In this document: piece by piece, positions 1-7,276 of the stretch
Layout of the letters: each line of letters begins with the position of its first letter
Numbering within the stretch: position 1 is the stretch's first letter
From: JANXQG01 sp037147235
Lineage (GTDB): Bacteria; Planctomycetota; Planctomycetia; Pirellulales; Thermoguttaceae
NCBI GenBank assembly: GCA_037147235.1
Contig: JBAWVO010000049.1
Span: 1 to 27,865, forward strand
DNA: 27,865 bases
Direction of reading: 5' to 3'
Made by a program: the position numbers and the translations under genes
The notes under the pieces: model-generated
Seen by the model: the letters and a program-made list of their open reading frames with translations, nothing else
The model's database searches: none
Told to the model about the DNA's origin: nothing

Positions 1-106
1 CATACCCTGAAACACTACATGTTGTGGTCACGCCAGTCAAGGGGATACCCCATTAGGTCGAATTGCGAACCCGTCTAGCACGGGCCTAATACCGCCTGCG
101 GCGGAA

Positions 107-124
107 ACGCCCGTGAACGGGCGT
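107..124. repeat. short perfect hairpin upstream of the cytochrome c maturation gene
   Basis: ACGCCCGT and ACGGGCGT pair perfectly around a 2-base loop. No T-tract follows on either strand, so a rho-independent terminator is not supported. The surrounding bases 1 to 271 contain further ACGGGC-type words (for example at 78 to 85), like the CACGGGC hairpins seen near 14.56 kb. I see no gene in bases 1 to 271. Confidence 0.4.
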
Positions 125-271
125 GCCCACGCCATTCCTGCAACAATCAACACGCTCACACGGGGGTGTGAATAAGCTGACAATTGATGTTTACCTCCAC
201 GCCCACTCTCGATATGATTCGCGGCCTGAAATCTTGTCCGGGAAATTCCTTGCTTTAGAGGTACCTATCCG

Positions 272-3200
272 ATGCGCGAACCTTCAATTCTCTTGAAACT
301 GGCGAAAACCGTTTTCCGCTTTCTGGCCTCGCTCAAATTGGCCGTGACCCTGCTTGCCCTGCTTGCTGCGATCCTCGCCGTGGCAACCTTGGTCGAGTCC
401 GACAAGGGGCGAGACTACACCCGCTGGTACTTCTATACTCAGACTTGGTTTGTGGCCTTGCTAGGGATGCTGGGCGCGAACATCCTCGCGGCCACGCTCA
501 TTCGCTTTCCCTGGAAGCTGCGACAGCTTGGTTTCGTGGCGACGCACGCCGGACTGCTCGTCCTGCTGGCCGGCTCGATTGTGACGTTCAACGCGGGGAT
601 CGATGCAACGGTCTCCCTCGAAGAGGGTGAGGCGAGTGACCAGATCACGATCCGCGATTTGAACCGATTCTCGGTCGAGTGGCGGGCCATGGCCGGTCAA
701 CCGGAGCGGCCTGTGTCGCAATTTGTCTTCACTCCCGGTCCGATCGACTGGTCCGAGGGAAAGAGCTTGCTGCTGGGAGAAATCAACGCCGTGAAGCTAC
801 GGGTTACCCAATATCTGGCTCACGCTCGGCCTTCGGAAGAGTGGGCGGCCGACCCTGACGGAAACGGCCTCGCGGCGATGAAGTTTTCGCTCGTCGGCCC
901 GGATAACACGGAGAACGCCGAACAGTGGCTCACCGCAAGTCGCTTCGGCGGCAGTGCGGCGGTCGGTTCGGCCAAGGTGGAATTCCAGAAGGCCGAAGCC
1001 GATACCATGGTTGACGACTTCATTAATCCGCCGGCGAAAGACGAACTCGACCCCCAAGGCTTGCTAACGATTCACTATGAAGGCCGCGTGACCCGCGTAC
1101 CCATAAGCAAGAATGTCGGCAAGAAAATCCCGCTGGAGGGTGATACCGTTTCCATTGAGATTGCCGAGTACCTGCCCAACGCCAAGCTTCAGGCCGACGG
1201 CCGATTTAAGAACGTGGGCGATAAGCCTCGCAATCCGGTCGTGGAACTGCGGGTTTATCTGCCCGGTGCCAAAGAGCCGATCCGTCAGATTGCCAAGGCG
1301 TCGTTCGCCAGTCCCGGCGGCATGCATATCGACAAGTGTCCTGTGAAGTTCTGGTATCACCACCCCGCCGTCGCCGCCGAACCGGCCGTGGAGTTTTTGA
1401 CTACCTCCCAAGGCAAACTCTACTGCCGGATAGGCAGTGGGAAATACGAGTCGCGGGGCGAGGTTCATGCAGGCGACGCGCTCGATGCCTGGAGTAGCAC
1501 ATCGGTTTCGATCGTGAGCTTCGTGCCCCATGCTCGGCGCGAACTGATCTTTACCCCCGTGAAGGTTGCCCGCGGTGATCGCGAGACTTTCGAGGCTGCC
1601 GCGCAGGTGGAACTGACCGCCGGCGACACCACACGAAGCCTATGGCTGCAACGCGGCAATCAGGGCGGGATGCCGATTCCGGTTAAAACTTCGGAGGGCA
1701 CCCTGGCGATTTCCTACGGTTATGAAAGCATTCCGCTCGGTTTTTCCTTGCAGTTGAAGAAGTTCAGGCGGGGAATGAATCCGGGTGGGATGGGCGACGC
1801 CTCCTTCGCCAGCACGGTGTCTCTGCATGACGAGGCGAAGAAGATCGACAAGGACCAAGAGATTTCCATGAACGAGCCGCTGGTCCATGGCAAGTACACC
1901 TTCTATCAATCGGGAATCCTCCCCAGCGGTACGGGAACGGTGCTTACGGTAGCCTCCGACCCGGGCCTGTTTTTCAAGTATCTCGGTAGCATCATGACCT
2001 GCGTGGGCACGGTGATCATGTTCATCACACGTTCCAGGCTCGCCAAGGCATTAACATCCTTTTCTTCCCAGAAAAACACCAAGGAGCAACTCATGCGACG
2101 TGCCATCGCGGCCAGCCTAGCCTATATTTGCCTCGCCGGTTCGGCCTTGGGAGCATCCTCCCTAGACCAGCAGTTCGATTGGAATGCCTGGCGATCCCTG
2201 AGTGTCCAAGATGGCGGCCGGCAGAAGCCGATCGACAGCCTCGCCTGGGAAACCTGGCGACTGCTGGGTAATCGCGTCAGCTTTACCGATCCCGAAACGA
2301 ATCAATCACTCGACGCGACGGCCTTCTACGTTGCCACGATGCTCGATTCTCCCACCTGGAACAAAAAGCTCCCCTCTTCCTCTGGGAAAGGGGCAGGGGG
2401 CAATTGCCAACAACTCCCCTCGACCTCCGGGAAAGGGGCAGGGGGTGAGGGCGGAGCTTGCTCCGGATGCGCCACGCCGGGCGGAGTCGACAAGTGGGAT
2501 GCCATGCCTCTACTGCTCATCGATTCCCCCGAACTACGCAAACTGCTCGGGGCGGCGATCGAGCAGAAGTGCATCGCACCGCGGGATCTCGAACAAGCTA
2601 AAATCGAGTCGCCGCGATCACAGAAGCCGACGACGTTCATGGTTTGGGTACAGCAACTCGTCTTCAAGCCGGAAAATGAGCTTTCGCCGCTGGAAAAGAA
2701 AGGCGTGGAACTCTTTAATCGCTTGCGGGCCTATCAGGACCATCGCGCCGGCCGGCGGTTGGATATTTTGCCCATGTCAGGTTCCGCGGAAAACCAGTGG
2801 ATTTCCTTGGATTCGCTACTGCGAACGAAGTTTGACGATGAGACCGACCCGAGCGGTTCGGTGCGGGAATTGAGTGCTACGTTCCACAAATTGCGGTCGG
2901 CTTACTTGGCCAATTCGCCCGCCGAGTTCAATGAGGCCTCATACAAGTTCTTGGGAATGGTCCGAGAAATGGGGCCACAGCTCGGGGCTTATCCGACGAG
3001 CCGGTTGATTGATCTGGAAGTGGCCTATAACCATTGGGCACCCTTCCGTTTTGCCTGGGTGTTGATGTTGGTCGCCTGCCTCGGCGTGATGGTGCATAAG
3101 GGTTCCGGCTGGAAAATTCTCTACCCGCTCGGTCTTGTGGTCTACTTGGCCGGTATGGGGGCGATGCTCATCGGCTTTTGCATGCGCGTGATGATTTCCG

Positions 3201-4012
3201 GCCGCGCGCCGGTCACCAATATGTATGAATCCGTGGTCTATGTCGGCTTCGGTGTGGCCGCCATCGGCTTGATCCTGGAGTTGATCTATCGCAAACGTCT
3301 TATAGCCGTCGCTGCCGCGGCGGTTTCGACGGTCGCCCTGATCCTGGCCGATAATTGTCCCAGCGTTCTCGATTCAAGCCTGCAGCCGTTGCAGCCCGTG
3401 CTGCGCAATAACTTCTGGCTGGTGGTTCATGTGATGAGCATCACGCTCAGCTACGCAGCCTTCGCCTTGGCGATGGGTATTGCCAACATCACGCTGGGCT
3501 ATTACTTCGTGCGTAGCAAAAATCGGCCGGCGATCGACGCCCTGAGCCAATTCACCTATCGGGCCTTGCAGGTGGGAGTGGTTCTGCTGGCGACCGGAAC
3601 CTTCCTGGGCGGGATGTGGGCGGCGTATTCCTGGGGCCGTTTCTGGGGCTGGGATCCCAAGGAGGTTTGGTCCTTGATTGCGCTGCTGGGCTATCTTGCG
3701 GTCCTACATGCTCGCTTTGCCGGCTGGGTCAAGCATCGCGGGCTTGCCGTCCTGGCCGCAAGTTGCTTCGCGCTGGTCATTGTGGCCTGGTATGGCGTGA
3801 ACTTCGTCCTTGGTGCCGGTCTGCACAGCTATGGCTTCGGTGGCGGCGGAAAGCTCTTCATGGGGAGTTTGATCGGCGTCCAATCGCTCTATATTGCGGT
3901 GGCCTTATGGCGGTCCCGCATCTCCGCAACTGCGAGCAAACCAAGGTTGCGACTCGCGGATACGCCGGACGAAGATGAGGACGATTCGATTTCGTCCACC
4001 GAGGCGGCATGA
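272..4012 (+). CDS. ResB-CcsA fusion, system II cytochrome c maturation protein
   Basis: This is a fused system II cytochrome c synthetase, a membrane machine that moves haem across the membrane and attaches it to CxxCH motifs of apocytochromes c. Residues 1 to about 600 are ResB-like: an early membrane helix with SLKLAVTLLALL, the motif ATLVESDKG near residue 40, RFPWKLRQLGF followed by another helix, a large extracytoplasmic domain, and a last helix near 567 to 587. Residues from about 608 begin again with a signal-peptide-like stretch, then a soluble region, then a CcsA-like multi-helix domain with the tryptophan-rich haem-handling motif WGRFWGWDPKEVW near residue 1120 and conserved histidines around it. 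At 1246 residues it matches a full two-domain fusion. An AGAGG ribosome site lies 9 bases before the ATG. The linker carries a repeat-derived insert near residues 700 to 727. The family assignment is strong; exact domain borders are estimates. Confidence 0.93.
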   Translation: MREPSILLKLAKTVFRFLASLKLAVTLLALLAAILAVATLVESDKGRDYTRWYFYTQTWFVALLGMLGANILAATLIRFPWKLRQLGFVATHAGLLVLLAGSIVTFNAGIDATVSLEEGEASDQITIRDLNRFSVEWRAMAGQPERPVSQFVFTPGPIDWSEGKSLLLGEINAVKLRVTQYLAHARPSEEWAADPDGNGLAAMKFSLVGPDNTENAEQWLTASRFGGSAAVGSAKVEFQKAEADTMVDDFINPPAKDELDPQGLLTIHYEGRVTRVPISKNVGKKIPLEGDTVSIEIAEYLPNAKLQADGRFKNVGDKPRNPVVELRVYLPGAKEPIRQIAKASFASPGGMHIDKCPVKFWYHHPAVAAEPAVEFLTTSQGKLYCRIGSGKYESRGEVHAGDALDAWSSTSVSIVSFVPHARRELIFTPVKVARGDRETFEAAAQVELTAGDTTRSLWLQRGNQGGMPIPVKTSEGTLAISYGYESIPLGFSLQLKKFRRGMNPGGMGDASFASTVSLHDEAKKIDKDQEISMNEPLVHGKYTFYQSGILPSGTGTVLTVASDPGLFFKYLGSIMTCVGTVIMFITRSRLAKALTSFSSQKNTKEQLMRRAIAASLAYICLAGSALGASSLDQQFDWNAWRSLSVQDGGRQKPIDSLAWETWRLLGNRVSFTDPETNQSLDATAFYVATMLDSPTWNKKLPSSSGKGAGGNCQQLPSTSGKGAGGEGGACSGCATPGGVDKWDAMPLLLIDSPELRKLLGAAIEQKCIAPRDLEQAKIESPRSQKPTTFMVWVQQLVFKPENELSPLEKKGVELFNRLRAYQDHRAGRRLDILPMSGSAENQWISLDSLLRTKFDDETDPSGSVRELSATFHKLRSAYLANSPAEFNEASYKFLGMVREMGPQLGAYPTSRLIDLEVAYNHWAPFRFAWVLMLVACLGVMVHKGSGWKILYPLGLVVYLAGMGAMLIGFCMRVMISGRAPVTNMYESVVYVGFGVAAIGLILELIYRKRLIAVAAAAVSTVALILADNCPSVLDSSLQPLQPVLRNNFWLVVHVMSITLSYAAFALAMGIANITLGYYFVRSKNRPAIDALSQFTYRALQVGVVLLATGTFLGGMWAAYSWGRFWGWDPKEVWSLIALLGYLAVLHARFAGWVKHRGLAVLAASCFALVIVAWYGVNFVLGAGLHSYGFGGGGKLFMGSLIGVQSLYIAVALWRSRISATASKPRLRLADTPDEDEDDSISSTEAA
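2081..2095 (+). promoter_or_regulatory. internal ribosome site and ATG inside the ResB-CcsA gene
   Basis: AAGGAG is followed six bases later by an in-frame ATG at 2093 (residue 608). The next residues, MRRAIAASLAYICLAGSALG, have the charged start, hydrophobic core and small residues of a cleavable signal peptide. This looks like the original start of a separate ccsA-type gene kept inside the fusion. Independent translation from it is inference. Confidence 0.5.
2369..2451. repeat. duplicated G-rich repeat inside the ResB-CcsA coding sequence
   Basis: Two related units, about 2369 to 2400 and 2412 to 2451, each read CTCCCCTC, a few variable bases, then GGGAAAGGGGCAGGGGG. They encode the low-complexity peptides LPSSSGKGAGG and LPSTSGKGAGG. 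Such CCCTC...GGGAAAGGGGCAGGGGG sequences are typical intergenic repeats in planctomycetes. Here the repeat keeps the frame open and sits in the variable linker ahead of the CcsA helices. Confidence 0.6.
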
Positions 4013-4384
4013 AGTGTTAATCTCGTAACGGTCGATAATTCGTTGATCCACGCCAAGATTGGACACCTTTCGGAGAACCTCATGCGAGACATCGACACTT
4101 GCCTGAAATTGACTCTCGGAATCCGATAGGGTCGGAGTGGCAAAAAGGTTGGAACGATTTCCCGAATCATTCTTGCCTTTCGCGTTTCCGCACCAAACAC
4201 CGTTGGGAGACAGGAAATATAAAACGACTCCTTTTGGCAACTTCGTGCCCGAAGAACCTCATGATTTCTTCGCCACCTTACCTAAACCACCGATTTTGCA
4301 CAAGCTTCACCCGGGCATGTTATAATTATGTGCTATTCGGTCGAGCTTAACGTCGTTTTTTTCCGAAACCCCCCGGTGGTTAGG
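4013..4384. other. gene-free spacer
   Basis: No convincing gene lies in this stretch on either strand. It holds a small hairpin near 4250 to 4272 (CGAAGAA with TTCTTCG) and a TATAAT at 4321 with a possible TTGCAC 19 bases upstream, which is a poor promoter spacing. Confidence 0.5.
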
Positions 4385-4413
4385 TTGACGAGATATTTGG
4401 CAGAGGATAGAAT
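4385..4413 (+). promoter_or_regulatory. sigma-70-type promoter for ispE and spoVG
   Basis: TTGACG at 4385 to 4390 and TAGAAT at 4408 to 4413 are separated by an ideal 17 bases. The predicted transcript start near 4420 leaves a leader of about 40 bases before ispE. Confidence 0.65.
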
Positions 4414-4461
4414 GCAGTCGATTCGTTCTATTTTGAGAAAACTCCCAAGGAGTGCAAGGTC

Positions 4462-5364
4462 ATGCAGATCCACCAAAATGGGGTGGAAATCGTGATCCAG
4501 ACGCCTGCGAAGCTCAACTTGTTCTTTGAGGTGCTGGGGAAGCGTAGCGACGGATACCATGAGATTGAAACGCTCATGTGCCCGATCGGTTGGTACGATA
4601 CCCTGTGTTTTCAAGAAACGTCGAGCGAGGATTTGGAATTGGAGTGCCAGTGGGGTTCGGTGGCCAACGGTGGCAGTGGTTTTGAAGAAGTGCCGCGCGA
4701 CGGCAAGAATCTCGTCTTGCGAGCGGTGGAGTTGGTTCGCCGGCGGACGGGAACAAAACAAAGTGCGCGGCTCCGGCTGATCAAGCGGATTCCCACCGCC
4801 GCAGGTTTGGGCGGTGGTTCCAGTGATGCAGCCGCCGCTTTGGTAGCTGCAAACCTTGGTTGGAAACTTGGCCTGTCGGTGCCCGAGCTGGCCTCCATGG
4901 CCGCGGAACTGGGGAGCGATGTGCCGTTTTTCCTCAACCGTGGTCCGGCGGTTTGCCGTGGCCGCGGAGAACGGATTGAACCGACGCCCGGGCTGGGATT
5001 GATGAACTTTGTGGTTGTGCGACCACCGGAAGGCTTGTCGACTGCCGCCGTGTATGGGATTTGCCGTTCGGCCGCATCGCCACGACCTTTGCAGCCTTTA
5101 CTTGACGCACTCCACCGGGGAAATGCGAGGCAGGCCGGTTGCCTGTTTTTTAATCGACTCCAGTCGGCGGCCGAACAGTTGTCGCCGTGGATTACTAGAT
5201 TAGGCCGGCTGTTGGCCGGCGAGGACTGCTTGGGACACGGTATGAGTGGTAGTGGAACCGCCTATTTCGGACTATTCCGCAGTACTCTCCAAGCGAGACG
5301 AGTGGCCAGGCGGTTGTTCGCCCGCAATGTCGGGTGTGTGGTTGCTGTGCAAAGCAGAGTATAA
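4462..5364 (+). CDS. ispE: 4-diphosphocytidyl-2-C-methyl-D-erythritol kinase
   Basis: This enzyme phosphorylates CDP-methylerythritol in the non-mevalonate (MEP) pathway of isoprenoid precursor synthesis in the cytosol. It is a GHMP kinase of 300 residues, a normal length. Visible signatures are PAKLNLFFEVLGKRSDGYH near residues 15 to 33, the ATP-binding glycine-rich loop PTAAGLGGGSSDAAAA at 111 to 126, DVPFF at 153 to 157, and the C-terminal GHMP motif MSGSGTAYFG at 261 to 270. AAGGAG lies ahead of the ATG, and a good promoter lies 50 to 80 bases upstream. spoVG follows after 16 bases, so the two are probably cotranscribed, a neighbourhood also known in Firmicutes. Nothing appears broken. 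Confidence 0.96.
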   Translation: MQIHQNGVEIVIQTPAKLNLFFEVLGKRSDGYHEIETLMCPIGWYDTLCFQETSSEDLELECQWGSVANGGSGFEEVPRDGKNLVLRAVELVRRRTGTKQSARLRLIKRIPTAAGLGGGSSDAAAALVAANLGWKLGLSVPELASMAAELGSDVPFFLNRGPAVCRGRGERIEPTPGLGLMNFVVVRPPEGLSTAAVYGICRSAASPRPLQPLLDALHRGNARQAGCLFFNRLQSAAEQLSPWITRLGRLLAGEDCLGHGMSGSGTAYFGLFRSTLQARRVARRLFARNVGCVVAVQSRV

Positions 5365-5380
5365 CGTAGAGGGGTTTGCT

Positions 5381-5965
5381 ATGGAAATCACCGAAGTACG
5401 AGTAAAGCTCATGGAAGAAGCAGGAGAGCGCCTACATGCCTTCTGCTCGATCACGTTTGACGATGCCTTCGTTATTCGCGATCTGAAGATTATCGAAGGC
5501 GGGACGGGGCCTTTCGTGGCCATGCCCAGCCGCAAGCTCACGGCCCACTGTCCTCAATGCGGCAGCAAAAACCATTTGCGGGCCGCCTTCTGCAGTCAGT
5601 GTGGCGCGCGATTGAAGGAACCGAACACCGCAAAAGACGATGAAGGCCGGACCAAACTCTATGCGGACATCGCCCACCCGATCAATTCCGCCTGCCGGGA
5701 GATGATCCAGCAGCGGGTGATCGATGCCTATGAGGCGGAGAAATCCCGCTCACAACAGCCTGGCTACGTGCCGACTTACGACGATCTTAACGACGATTCG
5801 CCGTGGGTGTCGTCACGCCCGGCACCCGTTCTCGTCGAGGTGTCGCCGGCCCCATGGGCCGAGAAGCCACGCGGTCCGCATCGTCCGCCCTCCGCGCCGC
5901 AGCGCAATTCCGGCCCCGGTGTAACGCATGTCAGTGCCGGCTTTGGCGCGGGTATCTTTGAGTAA
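5381..5965 (+). CDS. spoVG: SpoVG-family protein with an inserted zinc ribbon
   Basis: SpoVG proteins are small nucleic-acid-binding regulators, first known from Bacillus septation and sporulation. Residues 1 to 51 follow the family closely (MEITEVRVKL, ASITFDD-like SITFDDAF, the loop GPFVAMPSRK). The family's next block, DIAHPINS plus a helix ending in a Tyr, appears only at residues 96 to 118. Between them lies an insert with C57, C60, C71 and C74 (CPQC and CSQCGARL), a typical zinc ribbon. A proline-rich tail of about 70 residues follows, giving 194 residues against roughly 85 to 100 for Bacillus SpoVG. The ATG at 5381 is preferred over earlier in-frame starts because GAGGGG precedes it and the homology begins there. 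Its last 35 bases overlap the convergent tatD. The role in this non-sporulating lineage is unknown. Confidence 0.88.
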   Translation: MEITEVRVKLMEEAGERLHAFCSITFDDAFVIRDLKIIEGGTGPFVAMPSRKLTAHCPQCGSKNHLRAAFCSQCGARLKEPNTAKDDEGRTKLYADIAHPINSACREMIQQRVIDAYEAEKSRSQQPGYVPTYDDLNDDSPWVSSRPAPVLVEVSPAPWAEKPRGPHRPPSAPQRNSGPGVTHVSAGFGAGIFE

Positions 5966-6770
5966 GGACAGGGGAACCTGCGGGTAAATTCGGCTCTCCC
6001 CTGAACAGGTGCCAGGCGTTGGCTGCGGTCTGGCGGACGAATTCGTCGAGCGGCACGCCACGCAGTGTGGCCAGGGCGGCGGCCGTGTGGGCCACCAGCG
6101 CAGGCTCGTTCCGCTTCTGCTTGCCACGGAGCGGCTCGGGCGTGAGATAGGGGCTGTCGGTCTCGACCAAGATGCGATCGGCCGGGATCGTGGCGGCCGC
6201 CTCGCGGAGCGATTGGAGCTTCTTGTTCGTGTAGGTCACGTTGCCGGCAAAGCTCACGTAGAGTCCAAGGTCCAGACATTCGCCTGCTAGCGCGGCGTCG
6301 CCCGAGAAGGCGTGCAGCACGCCACGAAGTGGACCGCGGGAGACTGCATCGCGCAACATGGGCATCATGTCGGCCCAGGCGTCGCGGCAATGGATGACGA
6401 TGGCCCGATCACGCTGTTGCGATACCCGCAGGTGGCGATCAAAGTAATCTCGTTGCAACTCGATTGGGGAATAGTCCCAGTGGCGGTCGAGGCCGGTTTC
6501 ACCCAAGGCGACCACGCGAGGATGATCGAGCAAAGCAACGATCGAGTCCCAGTCGTCAGCGGCCGCTTCCGCACAGGAATTCGGATGAATTCCGACCGCC
6601 GCAAAAAGGCTAGGGTAGGTTTCCGCCAGACGGACAGTCGCGCGGCTCGATGCGGCGGTGGTGCCCAGGGAGATCATGTATTCTATGCCCGCCCCGCTTG
6701 CACGGGCGACGACCGCCGCACGGTCGGCCTCAAACTGCTCGTCGTCGAGATGGCAATGGGTGTCAATCAT
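5931..6770 (-). CDS. tatD: TatD-family metal-dependent deoxyribonuclease
   Basis: This is a TIM-barrel metallohydrolase of the TatD family, cytosolic 3'-5' exonucleases implicated in DNA repair and degradation. The metal ligands are all visible: H5 and H7 in THCHLD, E91 in GETGLD, H127 in IHCRDA, H153 in HAFSG and D205 in ETDSPYL. AVGIHPN near residue 58 is also conserved. At 279 residues it is slightly longer than the usual 255 to 265, with a divergent tail that overlaps the spoVG end on the opposite strand. It is the last gene of the minus-strand run that starts with nuoI, 60 bases after the small helical gene. A separate promoter was not obvious. Confidence 0.93.
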   Translation of the reverse strand: MIDTHCHLDDEQFEADRAAVVARASGAGIEYMISLGTTAASSRATVRLAETYPSLFAAVGIHPNSCAEAAADDWDSIVALLDHPRVVALGETGLDRHWDYSPIELQRDYFDRHLRVSQQRDRAIVIHCRDAWADMMPMLRDAVSRGPLRGVLHAFSGDAALAGECLDLGLYVSFAGNVTYTNKKLQSLREAAATIPADRILVETDSPYLTPEPLRGKQKRNEPALVAHTAAALATLRGVPLDEFVRQTAANAWHLFRGEPNLPAGSPVLTQRYPRQSRH

Positions 6771-6805
6771 GGGGCGGAGAACTGGGATGAGAAACGCGGG
6801 AAGCT

Positions 6806-6840
6806 GGTGGGACTCGTTTCACTCGGCCCACCCTACAAAT
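6806..6840. repeat. GTAGGGTGGG-type planctomycete intergenic repeat
   Basis: Read on the minus strand, TTGTAGGGTGGGCCGAGTG is followed by a CCCACC that pairs with the GGTGGG. The same family appears at 19121 to 19286. The TAG of the upstream helical-protein gene (6833 to 6835) lies inside the element. Confidence 0.6.
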
Positions 6841-7276
6841 TCAACTCCGCCGCAGTGCTTTCCAGCAGTTCAAGGTGTCCTCGAAGATTGCCGTAGGCTT
6901 CTTCCGCCAACGAGCGAACTTCGGGAGCAGGAGTCAACTCGGCGGCACACTCGCCAATCACTTTCTGGTCGTGTTTGAGGTGGACGATGATCTCGCGGAG
7001 AAAGAACTCCAATCCGAGATCGTTGAGCGCGGCGAATTCTAACGGATAAGGCCCAGGGGTTGGTTGCCCGCGATGCTCGATAATGGCCTCGGCCAATCGC
7101 AGGGAATACATGCGGCTGTCGGCGGCCAAACGACCGATGGCCGTCCAAACAGGCTCGCGGCCGGCAAGGCTCCAAGGCTTGATCTCTTCAGCATACAATG
7201 CCAACGAGCGACAGAGCGTCTGCAGTAGTCGGTTCAACACACTTACAACCATCAGGGATTCCAACGTCTTATTCAT
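6833..7276 (-). CDS. small helical protein coupled to nuoN, unknown function
   Basis: I do not recognise this 147-residue protein. It appears all-alpha, with four long amphipathic helices (about 2 to 25, 35 to 55, 68 to 96 and 105 to 143), suggesting a four-helix bundle. It has no signal peptide and no clear metal-binding EXXH pair, so a ferritin-like activity cannot be claimed. The ATG at 7276 is chosen because it overlaps the nuoN stop as ATGA and has GGAG nine bases upstream; a start five codons earlier is less likely. The tight overlap points to translational coupling with complex I genes. The last codon and stop derive from an intergenic repeat. Confidence 0.7.
   Translation of the reverse strand: MNKTLESLMVVSVLNRLLQTLCRSLALYAEEIKPWSLAGREPVWTAIGRLAADSRMYSLRLAEAIIEHRGQPTPGPYPLEFAALNDLGLEFFLREIIVHLKHDQKVIGECAAELTPAPEVRSLAEEAYGNLRGHLELLESTAAELNL

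Noticed and set aside
2202..2873. 223-codon frame overlapping the ResB-CcsA gene
   Set aside because: Ser/Arg-rich shadow in the plus-one frame; the fusion gene's own frame continues through it with recognisable domains.
4296..4326. Second promoter ahead of ispE (TTGCAC and TATAAT)
   Set aside because: The 19-base spacing is poor and a better TTGACG-17-TAGAAT promoter lies closer to the gene.
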